64,000 nt of DNA, from contig NC_088307.1 in NCBI RefSeq assembly GCF_032854445.1, positions 19,962,001 through 20,026,000 of the forward strand, read 5' to 3'. The notes beneath the pieces were generated by a model that had not been told where the DNA came from, searched no databases, and saw nothing but the letters and a program-made list of their open reading frames with translations. This document shows, one piece after another, positions 10,893 to 25,800 of the stretch. The position numbers and the translations under genes are program-made. This DNA is from Liolophura sinensis. Its lineage: Eukaryota > Mollusca > Polyplacophora > Chitonida > Chitonidae. Numbering within the stretch: the first letter of the stretch is position 1; each line of letters opens with the position of its first letter.

Positions 10893-13800
10893 GTGAGTAT
10901 AATGTGCAGTAGATATGAACTTTTGAGAGAAGCCAAAAAGAAACTTCGGCTAAAATTAGAAACCTACGTCAGACAATCATTTTAAGCCGTAGCCTATTAT
11001 ACCGCTTAACGTTGAACTACAGCATACAATAGTTAGGCAGATCCGAATATCTGCTGTAAGTTAATCAAACAGTTTGGTCTCTGGAAGTACATGTTAAACA
11101 TAAAATGTCCATGTGATAAATTGTTGCAGACACGTATGGCGAGATACGCAGACAGCGAACATTGTCCGTACTTTGAAGGCGGTGTGTGTGTTGGGGCGGG
11201 GTGTTATTTGTTTACTTGACATACTGAGTGTGGAAACAAGAGCTAAAGAAGAAAGCCATAATTGTTTTGATGTTATAATTACAGTTTATGCTACCATTGT
11301 CCATGTAAACTGAAAGTATTAAGTACAGCACACTTGCTTTTAATTTGTATTTTAACTTAAAGTTTACTTTCAATTACGCAGGCATACTTGTAACTTGTAC
11401 AGCCACAAGAGTAACAACGTGAGAATGTCGTACTCATAGTCCCTGCTCAGAAGGATAAGTTCGTGAGCAATTTGTGTTAAAAAAAAAAAAAAAAGGCCTC
11501 CTGCATTCTTAACAGAGGGTGGTAGCTATATATGCATTACATTGTATGGGATTAATTTAATAGTGCTGAGAAAATCCCACCGAAAAGCTCAGTTTTTTGC
11601 TTTAATAATCTCCCCATTTTCTGTTGGCATGCTCTGTTTTTGAAATCCTGAATACTCGTCTACAGGCCTACTGCTATACATGTAGTATTGCTTCGTACAT
11701 GCATGTGTTGAGTACGTTGCATAGTGTTCCGCAGACATGGAAAACCATTTGTCCCCCACCTCCCCACCCACTGCCCCAGGCCAGGGACCCAACAGTCTGC
11801 TTTACCCCTGGAAACCCAAGGAGTCGTGGCACATAGTGATTCACTCTTTTATATAAAAATTGTTCAACTGGATGATGTATTTTTTTTTAATCTATGTGTA
11901 CATGAATTTTTTTTTTTCTAAATTGTACATCTGTTACATGTATTAAAATTGTATATATACACTGGAACTAGGGAGTTGAGCAGAACTAAGCTTGTTTATT
12001 AAGTCCGGATTTCAAACACTTACTTTATGTGAATACTTGAGTGCTAAGTTTAAACAATAATGGAAAAACAAAACCAAAAAGAAAAAAAAAACAAAAAAAA
12101 ACCCCAAAAATAACACGCACATACACAATATAAATGAAAACACTTTCATGTAAGTGAATAGCATGTGTGTCATCATATCTTGTTAATTGTGCTAAAATAT
12201 TCAGACTTACGTCAAGGGCCTCCGTGCCCTATGACCCTGGAGTCTGTCACCAATGCGGTTGCTGTGAGTTCAAGTCCAGCTCATGCTAGTTTCCTTTCTA
12301 GCTGTTTGTGAGAAGGTACGTGCTAAAATGATGAATCCTACATCCATCTGAATCCATATTAATTTACTGGTATGAAGAATGAAAACTTGTCAAGTAAGTA
12401 AGAACTATGGATGTGTCTTGGATGTGAACTTTGGGTACGTTTCACAAAGTACATGTGGTAAGATTGCAATAAACAAAGGGTTATAGAGACCGACACAGTA
12501 GCTTAGCAACCAGTGATGATGAGTTATGAGCTGCTGAACCAAAAGTAAATCAAACTAAACACGTACTGATGTGCCCAGTCTAACTTTGGTGTTTGACAGA
12601 TGTTTTTGCAGACTTTATAGATCATGTTCCATGCCTTTTGGGAACTGTTGAGCTGTAAAGCACAGAAGCCATGTATCTACATGTCCCATTGGACTTTCTG
12701 GACTGGGATGACAACAGAGCAGGACAAACATTCACGTTTACATGTGCCACTTTTAATTGGTGCAATAACGGCCCTCAAGATTTGAAAAATCTTCATTGGT
12801 TAAGTTGGATTATTTTTGCATAATCTATGGGTTATGTAAACAGGTTTCCAAGACTCGAAAGGGTGGCCTGCGAATCGTGAAAAGCAGGTCAACTTTCAAC
12901 CGGCCCCCCTCCCTCCCAAATCGTAGACCAAGCATGAGATGTCAATGAGTTCGCAACTATAAGTTATACTTTCTGATTTATGGTAATGAGATGAAGTTAC
13001 GGCAAATTTATTATTTGCCAACAAACTGCAGGTAAGCCCCATTCGCGGCCCTTGTAAACCACATAGAGATGTTGCAGCAGAGAACTGTGCTGAATGATAC
13101 TTGACAACAAAGTTATCTCCCTTTACTTATGTAAGCATGTGTGCTCATGTCAAGGCATGCGCTTCTATTTTTGCGTCAACTAAGCGAAACTAATGTCATT
13201 ATTTCAAAAGCATGTCTCAAAATACTGTCAAATTGTCCAGAGGTTTTGGTTGCCCCCCAGGTGTCATTTTTGAATTTGTGTAACCACTAGGCGAATGGAA
13301 CGATTGTTTACACCAACTTTTGAGGGCTTAGTAATTGTGTATATATATTAGCAATAAAATATCTTTTAACTAAAATCTTTTTCAGGTGTAAATTATATTG
13401 TCAGAGATTGGCCTGATGTTAGGTTTGGAAAAATTTTGTTCTGCCCAGAATGACCCCAAAGCAATGTCAGCACCCTCCTGGCATTAAAAAACCTCTTGCA
13501 GTTGCCTTGGCATTTTGAGACAAATTACCCATCAAAGATGTCACCACGGCTTGAAGTTTCCACAAGCTTATGTTCCTTACCTTTTCTTCTGTCGATTTAT
13601 TACAAGCACAATGTCAATCAACTATTCCCTAGGTTACGTTGGTCCGAGATTCCTTGGTAATGCTCAGAGTAAAATACAGTACTGACAACCTCAGCATATT
13701 GATAAGGGCAGGTAACTGCGTCAGGCTTTTAAATGGAGCGAATTCGGATGTTTTACATGTCATGATCTGGACCGCTTTATTGATTCTGTTACAGGTGGGA

Positions 13801-16800
13801 GTGCTAATAGCGGATCTTGCTCATCTGATGAGCGCGCTTGTTCGAATGGAGATTGTCTATACATGAAATGGTGGTGTGACGGAGAAGAAGACTGCCTTGG
13901 GGGAGAAGATGAGGTGGACTGTCGTAAGTTTGTCCTTAGTAATTTATCTCTGTTTGACAGCGCAAAAAAACACTAGAATGTTGTATTCGAATGGAGAACT
14001 TGTTTGATTATTTCCAAATTTGGACCATTTGATATGTTGGAAAAATGCTCAAGTGACATTAGACATTGTCAAAGATAAATCCAGGTTTTTTTATTGACTC
14101 CTTTTTGGGAGACACCTGTTTTGTGATTTTAAGGCAGACACCTGATTGTTCCATTTTGGGGGTGGGACACCTCTTTGGTCATTGGGTCGGTGGGGGGGGG
14201 GGGTGTTTACCTGTTTGGTCAGTTTTTGGGGACACACATGTTTTGATGTTTTGTCAGTTTTGAGGAAAACCCGTGTTTGGTCCTTTTAAGGGAGACACCT
14301 GTTTGTTCAGTTTTGGGGGAGACACCTGTTTGGTCATTTGGGTGGAGTGGGAGTGGGGGGGCACATGTTTGGTCAGTTTTGGGGGAGACCTGTATTGTCA
14401 ATTTTGAGGGAGACACCTGACACCTGTTTGGTCATTTGGGCGGGGGGGGGGGCACACCTGTTTGGTCAGTTTTGGGGGACACCTGTTTGGTCAGTTTTGG
14501 GGGACACCTGTGCAGTCAGTTTTGGGGGAGACACCTGTTTGGTCAATTTTGAGGGAGACACCTGTTTGGTCAAATTTGGGGGAGACGCCTGTTTGATAGG
14601 TTTTGGGGGGAGGCACCTGTTTGGTCAGTTTTGGGGACACCTGCTTGGTCATTCGTCAGTGGGGGACACTTGCTTGGTCAGTTTGAGAGGGGAAGACACC
14701 TGTTTAGTCAGTTTTGGAGGGAGACACCTGTTTGGTCAATATTTGGTGGGGGACGCCTGTTTGGTGATTTTGGAACTGACACCTATTTGGTCATTTGGGG
14801 GCTGATGCATGTTAAGTCATTTTGGGGCCGACACATGTTTGGTCATTTTGGAGGAACACTGGTTTGATCATTTTGGAGAGATACCTGTTTGGTCATTTGT
14901 GCGGACTCTATTGGGCCAAAATGACACCACCTGTTTTGTTTCTTTTTATACCAGCAAGTGTTGTATCTTAAAATGTTCCTTGTCTGAACCACCAGGTGCT
15001 CTGGTCTTCAAACCTTTGGTGAACTAGCTGACATGAGGTCTCTGGACATAGATATTGAATAACTGTAGTTGTACTTGTCTATTGTGAAGCATAGAAAATA
15101 TCAGAAGTAGCAAAGAAATTTGAATTATTTTCACAAAGAAAGCTGTCTTGCATGTACAGTGTAACAGGTGAAGCCCAGAGTGAGTGTTGGAAAGGTAGCT
15201 GTAGTTTGTTCTGTTGCAAGCTTTGCTGGTTTCCGTCACCTTTGATTTTGCTAGGCTGACAATATGACTTGTCCGTCAGAAAATGGAATTAGATCAAGGC
15301 CCATTTCAAAAAAAGTGATTTGTGGTTTAATTTTGAGCTTTTTGTGAGTAAGTGATTGCTTGGGGTTTAACGTGATACTCAATAATTTTTTAGTCATATG
15401 ACGAAGGAATCCTTAACGTGTATGTGATGTGCCTCATTGTTGCAGGGCGGATTTCCACTGCTCTTTTATCGAGTGCTGCTTCACTGAAATGACTTACCGA
15501 AGGGATGTAAGCCACCCAACCCGAGCCATTATACTGATACGGGTCAACCAGTGAGCTTTTTGTGAAGAAGATTAAAGTTTTGAACTTAATTACCCCAAAA
15601 TGACCTTCTGAAACATGCAGGCCGCAGATAGCAATGCTATATTGTGCACCGACCCGAGTTGCACAGTTGGTAAAGCGTCTGCTTAGGGAGCAGTAGATCC
15701 AGGATCATTAAACGACATTAAACCCCAAGTGCTCAATCACTCACTCACGTCTGGCGCAGGTTAAAACCAGGCTCTTGACCGGAAATTTGTCAATGCCCCC
15801 ACTCTCACTGCTTGTGGGGCTCTTACAGAAGCTCCTGTGGCAATTTGCAAAGTCTAATATTCGTTGAAGACCACTTTTTTTCCACCAGTATGGTGTGGAA
15901 AAACTTTGTCAGTAACTTGCCAAAGGTCAGTGGTTTACGCCAGTCAATCTGGTTTCCTCTACTCATGGGACTGACTGTCCTATACATGTAAGCAAAAAAG
16001 TCTTTAGTACAGTGTGCAAAAAGTTTGTCAGTAACTTGCCAAAGGTCAGTGGTTTACAGTGGGACAGACTTCCATCATATTCAGCAAAAAATTCTTGAGT
16101 GTGCGATTAAACACTGCATAAATGAATAATATTCGTAGGTGTGCATGTGGCTGCAGTCATTATCCTGACATGATGAGTTTGGCTTGTTTCAGCTGACAAA
16201 GGTTGCTCGGTGTTGGAGTTCCAGTGTGATAATGGGCATTGTATACAGGATATTTTTAAGTGTAATGGAGAGGATGAATGTGGTGATTTGTCAGATGAGC
16301 AGGACTGTGGTGAGTGATATGTTACTTAAATCTTAAAGGCAAAGACTAATGAAGTAAATATCTGATAAATGACTGTTAAAAACTGTTTCTGACCACAGTC
16401 AGACCAGTGATGTTACATAAGTTTTTGCTACTTAACACACAGTAGTCTGCTACATTTCATCATTCAAAGTACATATACATCCTTGAAACAAATTATTTGA
16501 GGAAAAAAGTATAGATGTGACACAATTGATACCTTGTGGGTCACAACAGACCACCTTAGAATCTGATCTTGAACACAATTTCACTTTTAGAAAAATTAAA
16601 AAAAAAAAAAAGTAAATAAATAAATCGAACTATTTTCCTGGATTGTCTTTTCATTGTCTTTCATCTTGACTTCTTTTTTAGTGTTATCATCTGATACATA
16701 CTTCATTTTAAGTGTTATCATCTGATACATTCTTCATTTTTAGTGCTATCATCAGATACATACTTCATTTTTGGTGCTATCATCAGATACATACTTCATT

Positions 16801-19800
16801 TTTAGTGTTATCATCAGATAAATACTTCATTTTTAGTGTTATCATCTAATGCATACTTCATTTTTAGTGTTATCATCTGATACATCATTTTTAGTGTTAT
16901 CATCTGATATATACTTCATTTTTAGTGTTATCATCAGATACATACATCATTTTTAGTGTTATCATCTGATACTTCATTTTTAGTGTTATCAGATACATAC
17001 TTCATTTTTAGTGTTATCATCTGATACATTCTTCATTTTTAGTGTCATCATCTGATACATACATCATTTTTAGTGTTATCATCTGATACATACTTCACTT
17101 TTAGTGTTATCATCTGATAGTGTTATCATCTGATACATACTTCATTTTTAGTGTTATCATCTGATACGTACTTCATTTTTAGTGTTATCATCTGATACAT
17201 ACTTCATTTTTAGTGTTATTATCTGATACATACTTCATTTTTAGTGTTATCATCTGATACATTCTTCATTTTTAGTGTTATCATCTGATGCATACTTCAT
17301 TTTTTGCGTTATCATCTGATGCATACTTCATTTTTAGTGTTATCATCTGATGCATACTTCATTTTTAGTGTTATCAGATACATCATTTCTAGTGTTATCT
17401 GATACATACTTCATTTTTAGTGTTATCATCAGATACATCATTTTTAGTGTTATCTGATACATTCTTCATTTTTAGTGTTATCATCTGATACATACGTCAT
17501 TTTTAGTGTTATCATCTGATACATACTTCATTTTTAGTGTTATCATCTGATACATTCTTCATTTTTAGTGTTATCATCTGATACATACATCATTTTTAGT
17601 GTTATCATCTGATACATACTTCATTTTTAGTGTTATCATCTGATACATACTTCATTTTTAGTGTTATCATCTGATACATACATCATTTTTAGTGTTATCA
17701 TCTGATACATACATCATTTTTAGTGTTATCATCTGATACATTCTTCATTTTTAGTGTTATCATCTGATACATACATCATTTTTAGTGTTATCATCTGATA
17801 CATTCTTCATTTTTAGTGTTACTGATACATACTTCATTTTTAGTGTCATCATCTGATACATACTTCATTTTTAGTGTTATCTGATACATACTTCATTTTT
17901 AGTGTTATCATCTGATACATACATCATTTTTAGTGTTATCATCTGATACATTCTTCATTTTTAGTGTTATCATCTGATACATACATCATTTTTAGTGTTA
18001 TCTGATACATTCTTCATTTTTAGTGTTATCATCTGATACATACATCATTTTTAGTGTTATCATCTGATACATTCTTCATTTTTAGTGTTATCATCTGATA
18101 CATACTTCATTTTTAGTGTTATCATCTGATACATACTTCATTTTTAGTGTTATCATATGATACATACTTCATTTTTAGTGTTATCATCTGATACATACAT
18201 CATTTTTAGTGTTATCATCTGATACATACATCATTTTTAGTGTTATCATCTGATACATTCTTCATTTTGGTGTTATCATCTGATACATACTTCATTTTTA
18301 GTGTCATCATCTGATACATACATGTACTTCATTTTTAGTGCTGTCTTAGCCTTTAACAGTCTTTGATCCAAGACTGACAGTTGTCAGAGTGAATACCAGT
18401 AATGATTTTGTTCAATATCACATGTATATTTGTTTTGTACTCATAACATATTTCACATAAAGTTTAGTGTGTAAAAATGCACTTTCTAAGCCTGTAAAGG
18501 CATTACAATTCCTTTTTATGCCAACACTTGAGTTTTCCTGGTAAGAAGCCTGCAGATGACCCCGGCAAGCTGACGATGACTTGATGCGAACTCGCACATC
18601 TTACCTTTCAATCTTAATATTCAAGCATTCTTTAAAGATCAGCAGAACTCTCAGCACTCCGGGGGGTAAAAATTAGCAAGTTTTAGTCATGGATGAATTT
18701 TAAATTACCTGGGTATTCATTATCTGTGTTTGATTAGTTGACCAATCGCCGATGAATCAGTGTGAAAACGCACATAAAACTGTCATACATGTACATCAGA
18801 ATGGCTTTCCAGAATCGGTAAGAAAAAAAATGTGTTGATATATGTACATGTATATACCTATATATACCTCCACTTATGTCCCCACAAAAAAATAATTACC
18901 CTAACTGACCTGAAATTTAGGCAATTTAGTTTGAAGCGTGAAAGCATCTTTCTAAAATCAATAGAAGTTTCAAATTATCCAGTTATGGGCGAAATTTCAG
19001 TTCATTCACTTGCCCCGATAGCACAGTTGGTAGATCGTCCGCTTCGGGAGCGGTAGATCCAGGACCAACCCTGGGACGAGTCACACCTAAAACTTTAAAA
19101 AAGTTATAACTTCCTCGCTTGGCGTTCAGCATGAAGTGCATAGTGCAACTACTGGTTGACACATATCAGTATAATGGCTCGGGCCGGGCGGCGTACTTGC
19201 CTTCGGTAAGTCATCTCTGTGAAGCAGCACTAGATAAAAGAGCGGTGGAAATTCAGTCCTGCAACAAGGAGGTACATTACATGCACTCCAAGGATTCCTT
19301 CGTCATATGACTGAAAAATTGTTAAGTATGACGTTAAACCCCAAGCACTCACTCACTCACTCACTGAAACTGACTGTCATACATGTATATCAGAATGGTT
19401 TTCAAGAATCAGTAAGAAAAAAAATCTGTCTGTGTGCATGTATATACATATATATACCTCCACATAACTGTCCCCACAAAAACTAATTACCCTAAATGAC
19501 CCAAAATGTACATGTGTACGCACATGTACATAGGATTCACACATTTGTTCCCGGAGGAAAGTTGTTAAGTATTCGTTACTTTTGTTTGACCAGTTGACCT
19601 GTCCCTTGTGGATGAATGTGACGAGGGTCAGTTCATGTGTGAGGACCGTAAGAGGTGTATCAGGGACTCTTGGGTGTGCGACCTCAAATCTGACTGCCTG
19701 GATCATTCTGATGAATCGCAAACTCGCTGTGGTGAGTCACTTGGAAGGAAATATGTGAAGAAAAAATGCAAGGCCAAAATTGTTTTGGGGGGTGGGGTAA

Positions 19801-22800
19801 CATGCTCAGTTTGTGAGGCCAGAATAGAAGACTTTGTTTGCTAGGCTAACATTGTCAGCATGTGAGGCCAAACTTGAGAAGTTGTTCGTCTCAATTTTGG
19901 TTGGGGTCATTGACAAACTCAGTGTGTTGGGACTAGATTTGAAGATTTTGACACTAAAATTTTCTTACTAACAGTTTCTGAGGCAAAAATTGAAAAGCTG
20001 TATGGAGTAACATGCTGGATCAGTTGGTGAGGTCAAAATAGCAAGTTAAATGTTGAGGTAATGAGGCCAAAATTGAAATGTTGTTGGTTTGGCATATTCA
20101 ACATGCTGAGTTTGTGAGACCAAAATTGAAAAGCTGTATGGAGTAACATGCTGGATCAGTTGGTGAGGTCAAAATAGCAGGTTAAATGTTGAGGTAATGA
20201 GGCCAAAAATTGAAATGTTGTTGGTTTGGCGTATTCAACATACTCAGTGTCTGAGGCAAAAATTGAATAGCTGTATGGAGTAACATGCTGGATCAGTTGG
20301 TGAGGTCAAAATAGCAGGTTAAATGTTGAGGTAATGAGGCCAAAATTGAAATGTTGTTGGTTTGGCATCTTCAACATGCTGAGTTTGTGAGACCAAAATT
20401 GAAAAGTTGTTTGTTTGGGGGGAACATAGTTACTCAGTTTGTGAGGATTTTGGTTGGATTGGCCAGTTTCAGAGCTTCACAAAGAGTATAATTTTACCTG
20501 TCTATACAGAATAATGACTTCAGAATAAGCTTGAATACACACCTGGCAAATGTGCAAAACGGTTGAAGAATTACAGAAGTGAAAGTATGTGTAAGTCTTG
20601 GCTACAGTGTTTGAAAAAGATTCAATGAAATAAATAATTGATATTTCAATGAAATAAATAGTTTCATCACTATGTATTTCAGGCCCGATACACTGTACGG
20701 ACACGCAGTTTGCCTGCCGTTCTGGTCGCCAGTGCATTGTGGGTAGATGGGCATGTGACGGACGAGTGGATTGTGATGATGGGTCAGATGAAGAATGTGG
20801 TAATATTGTGTATAGTGTTTATAATAAATATCATCAGATATATTTGGGCAGCCTGCATGGCGGAGGTGATCAGCGTGGCAGTGAGGAGCGATGACCCAGG
20901 AGACTTTGATTATTGTGGTACCCGTGAGTTCAGGTGCAGCTCATGCTAGCTTCGTCTGGTGTACGTGGGGAAGTCTGGCAGCAACCAATGGAAGGTTGTG
21001 GGTTTCCTCAAGCTATAATGCTGGCCCAGACGTCCTGTAACTGAAATAGGCTTGAGTACAGTGTAAAACACCAATCAGATAGAGAAAATCAGACTGGGCA
21101 AACAAGCAATTTATTAGATGTCTCCTGGGAATGAGATGTGTTGATCTGTTGGTTACCGATTTGAATGGTCTCTGCCTAGATGTGCAGGCCTGTTTGCTAT
21201 ATGTTATGATGAATGAACAAAGTCAAATAGACCTAAATATGCAGCAGAGGTTGTATAACAAAGAGTTAGATTTGGAAGTGAAGTGCCAAATGCGCAGCTC
21301 TCTTGTTGTAACTTCAGTAAATCCACCTTTTCAACCTCTAATGCACTTTAAGTGGAATTTATACATATATTTGTTGTGAAAATGATGCCAAAATGATTTG
21401 TTTGTGTCACTCAAGATGCAAGCGTCTATATACTTTGCAAATTGTTTCTCTGCACCCCATGGTTCTGAAAGAACGTTTCAAAATTTTGGTCGCAGTGGTG
21501 ATTGAAAAGTTTGTGTGTCGGCTTTATAGGAACATCACTTTCTTTGAATTAAAATGAACTTTTAAAGCCTTTTATTTTATTATGTTATTAAAATTCATCC
21601 CCACAAAATAGCAGAAAAGAAATGTTATGAACTATTATTTTTGGTGCTGAGATTTGCTCGAAGATCAGTTGTACTTATTTCTGATGCTTCTGTTGACCGT
21701 TAAATGTTTGGGGTTTGTTATCGCTAGTCATATTGGAAACGAAAGTTTTAGTATCAGGAAAAAATATTTTAATGACCTTAATTCTGCCTTAATTTTTGTT
21801 GTTTAACATTGAGATCTAATGGAGTATTAGAACACTGGCCTCACCACAGTAATTAAAACACTTAAAGGAGAAGAAACTTTAAAAAATGGCACTATACGCT
21901 GCAAAGAGCACATTTTTTTCTATCTGGTGGTGCCTGCTGCATAATTTTGGGATTTTTCCTCGCCATATAAGTAAAGCCTGAAAACGGCTAATCTGGCATA
22001 AATCGCAGATTCCATTGCGGCCTACATCTTTAACACCCTGTAATTTATGCTGGGGGTGTGTTGCCTCTCAGCCAGTGAGTGTCGTTAAAACTGCCGGCTT
22101 GTTCATGTATACTCGGAGCCCATGAAGAATCCAACTTCCTGATCGTCAAATGGAAATCACCAAAGCAATGCAAAGTACCGGCGCTTGGCAGGTTACGTAC
22201 ATTTTCTACCGGAAATGCATTGCACTTGAGCGGTTTCCGACAGGAATTCCCCTTCTAACACAGAAGACTTTAGGACCACAGTGGATTTTGTCGCTGAATT
22301 TATAATTTATCAACTTGAGGTTCATATTAGAACTTCTTTTTTATGGCATGCGCATGCGAGGAAATGCATCTTTTCAGTGGTATTTGTTTGATATTTAAAT
22401 TTTCTTCTCCTTTAAATCAAATAAATCGTGACATTTTCAGATAAGCTGAACGTGTGTGATGAGGACCATGGCTGGTTCCTGTGTGGTGACCAAACCTGTA
22501 TCAGCATAGCTCGGCTGTGTGACGGCAACAAGGACTGTCCGAGGGGGAGGATGAGGGAAATCATTGTGGTAAGATGTGTTATCATTATGAACATGTACTT
22601 GTAGGCCACCCTGAATAAGTTCCTCCATACGTGGGAAGGTCTGTCAGCATCCTGCAGATGGTTGTGGGTTTCCCCCCAAGGCTCTATCCGGTTTCCTCCC
22701 ACCATAATAATGGCCGCTGGCCATATTCTTGAGTAAGGCATAAAACACCAATCAAAAAAAAAAAAAAAAAAAAAATTCCTTGTTACATCAACCCAACCCT

Positions 22801-25800
22801 ATTAAAACAAGTGTTGATTGGTAAGAAATTTATAATTTGTTTTTTTGGCTCATGAAAGCAATAAAGAGATTCTAAAGAAATTGTCATATGTATCAAAAAA
22901 AAAAAAAAAGATTCTCCATCAGGAGCCCAATTAAGGCATTGAAAAATTAGAGCACTGCAGAATTTTAACTGCAAATACGGTTAAGTGGTTGAGAAAGCGA
23001 AAAGACTTCTCATGCTTTTTGCAGAATAAAACTATATTCATCAATTGGGAAAGAGTGAAAAAGCTGATCTCAAAGCAATAAGTGCTCAAACTTCTTTTTT
23101 AAGGAATACTTGAATATGTAAAGTTCATCAGTTAGTGGAAACCTAAGGGTTTTACCGGAATTTCTGTCGCTGATGGCATCGACCAAGGTCATCAGATAAG
23201 TCAGTAGCACAGGACTGCTGAAGTGGCCTATTGGTTTGAACTTCAACCCCAGAGACGAGGGACCCAGGATCAAATCTGACTTGGGTCATGACAAAGAAAT
23301 TAAAAATGGTACTTGTTTCTGCCTTGCTTGTCACTCAGCGCTGAGAGGTTAGAGCAAGGAAACTGGACTAAATTGCTCAGGTGTCAGTACAACATTGCTT
23401 GGTGGGGTGTCATGTCTGGTGTCTGCAGCAGGATACATGTGCTTTAGTTGTGACAGCTCTTTGGTGGCATGGATTCGCCCTACCACAAGACAACACAGTA
23501 TATGTACACACACCTAATGACTCCTCGTCGTCATATGACTTGTTATTATACCCCACTCTAATGAGGCAATATCCAGCGATCTCATGCTAATATCCAGCAA
23601 TCACGTGGATTGATCCTGTGGTGGTTATCTCCCTTTGTTAGCTCTCTGCCGAATCTGCCGATTTAAACACAACCCGAGAAAGTACACAGTTTCGGTATAA
23701 TAAAACCTATGGTATCGACAAGTGATACTCAGTATGGACGATACTGCAACAATTGGTTGACACGTATCAGTATCATGGCTCGGGTGTGGCGGCTTACTTG
23801 CCTTCGGTAAGTCGTCACAGTGAAGCAGCACTAGATCGGTGGAAATCCGTCCTGCAACAAGGAAGCACATTACATACACTCTAAGGATTCCTTCGTCATC
23901 ATACGACTGAAAAATGTTTGAGTACGACGTTAAACCCCAAGCACTCAAGCACTCAACGAGGGCAAATATCGCTTCTCTCGATAACAATTCCTCATATCCC
24001 ATCAGTATGCACAAACTATATAATGTTTGACTTAGTGTTAAGTACAACAACACCTCCCCCTCCAAGGATACATGTACATACATGTATATACGTATGTACT
24101 TATTTTTTAGCACGGCATTGCGCAGATCCATTGCGATCGGTCAGTCTTTTAAGATCTGCGGTACACGTGGATGAAAATTACCTTGGATATAGTTAGTTTT
24201 TCAGGCTCTTATGTCTTCCTGAAGCTGTATGTGTCATGGACATGCAGAAGAAAGTGTATTTTCAGGAACAATGTGTCAAAATGACACCTGCCACCACATG
24301 TGCTTTGAAGCTCCGTCTGGTCCGTTATGCAAGTGCAACCTTGGCTACATGCTTAAGTCTGACGGGAAGACCTGTGTTGGTGAGTAGTTAAAATACACTC
24401 CATTGCTTCATGCTGATCCAAAGTTTTGAACATTTTGCATATTAACGTTTTCTGTTGATATTTATGAGCTATCAGGCTGTTTTTGTAGTACATCTGTTTC
24501 TTCAGTGTACAGCATGCCAGGAAAGGGTCATTCGAACACGATGAAAAACAAAAAGCGAGCAAGAAACTAAGAAAGGTTCCATTGAATCGGTTATCAGCCA
24601 ATCAAATTTCTTGCTGTGACACTTTGGTGACAAACATGGCGGCATTCAGCAAAAACGTTACCAACAAGAATACATGGGTGTCTGTATGTCCCTTCCCCTG
24701 CTTCCAGAAATCATGCGTGTACATGGTGGAGCTAATCCCTTTACTGCCATGACTGTGTTTCTATCTTTTAGGATGTAATTCTACTTAAATAATTACTGTG
24801 AAACAACAGACTGATACCCGTGCTAATTGTCCAGGTGTTGTTGTCACGTTAGCACGAGGGCTACCTTCAGAAAAAAAAAAATTAACTTTTTAAAGTAACT
24901 TTCTGCTGTTCATGTCACTTGATAATGCTATAACTTAGACTTTGTCTAGAGAAGAGAAAAAGTGAAAGTTATAAAATATGAACGTGAAAATTAATTTTTT
25001 TTAAGTGCTATGAAGGACCTATATCCAAAGTCACGAATTTCACTCTAATCCCTCAACCCTATTTGCATATGAAAGAGCAACTTTGGGTAAGATTTATGCA
25101 CCGGTTTCAGTTGCTATCGGACACAAAACTACATTGGCTAGGTTAACCTACTGCAGGACTTTTCAACAGCCTGTGCAGAATAATGCACTCAGGATAATGC
25201 TTGAATAAACACCTTGGCAACTTTGCGAAAAGGTTGAATTACAGATGAAACTAGAATAATAAATTTACCTGATAAAATATGCAGACTTTTCCCTTCATTT
25301 TGCAAAGAGCTGTGGACAAGAAAAATAGGGCTGCATGAGGAACATTGAATTTCACTGACATTTAGATATATTTTTTTCCCTTGAACATGTTAGTAAATTA
25401 AAGGCAAAAAACACACAAGCATGAAGTACATATCAGATGAAAGACCATTACATAATGTCCGCAAAAATAGTTTATTTTTGTAGAATACTTTTTGACGTCG
25501 TAAAATGCATTTAAAATTTTGGGTTTTACTGTGACCTTTTCTGACTAAATTGAGACGGGGATGTCAGTTCAGATTTTTACTACTTGACACACGTAGATTG
25601 CTATATTTCATCATTCAAAATACTTCTTCATTTAGAGCTATAAATGAATAGAATTTTATGTTTTAAATGCATTTTGTTGGGTTAGAAACATTCTGAAAAA
25701 AAAAAATAAATCGAACTATTTTCCAGGACATTGTTGAATAGTCTTTCATCTGATAAATACTTCATTATTTTGGCATTTTATTTGCCTTTAACTGATTTGT

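Noticed and set aside
14338-14805. Long ORF of 155 codons
   Set aside because: It is the translation of the GACACCTGTTTGGTCAGTTT minisatellite; repetitive composition and no splice context.
16676-18345. CRISPR-like regular array
   Set aside because: Units are contiguous with no unique spacers, and the context is an animal intron.
19012-19090. tRNA gene, and similar tRNA-like heads at 26251, 28305, 41365, 44298 and 55087
   Set aside because: A- and B-box-like motifs are present but the cloverleaf is not, and each continues into a SINE body and tail.
22412-22741. 109-codon minus-strand ORF
   Set aside because: It is antisense to LDLa exon 6 and the following SINE.
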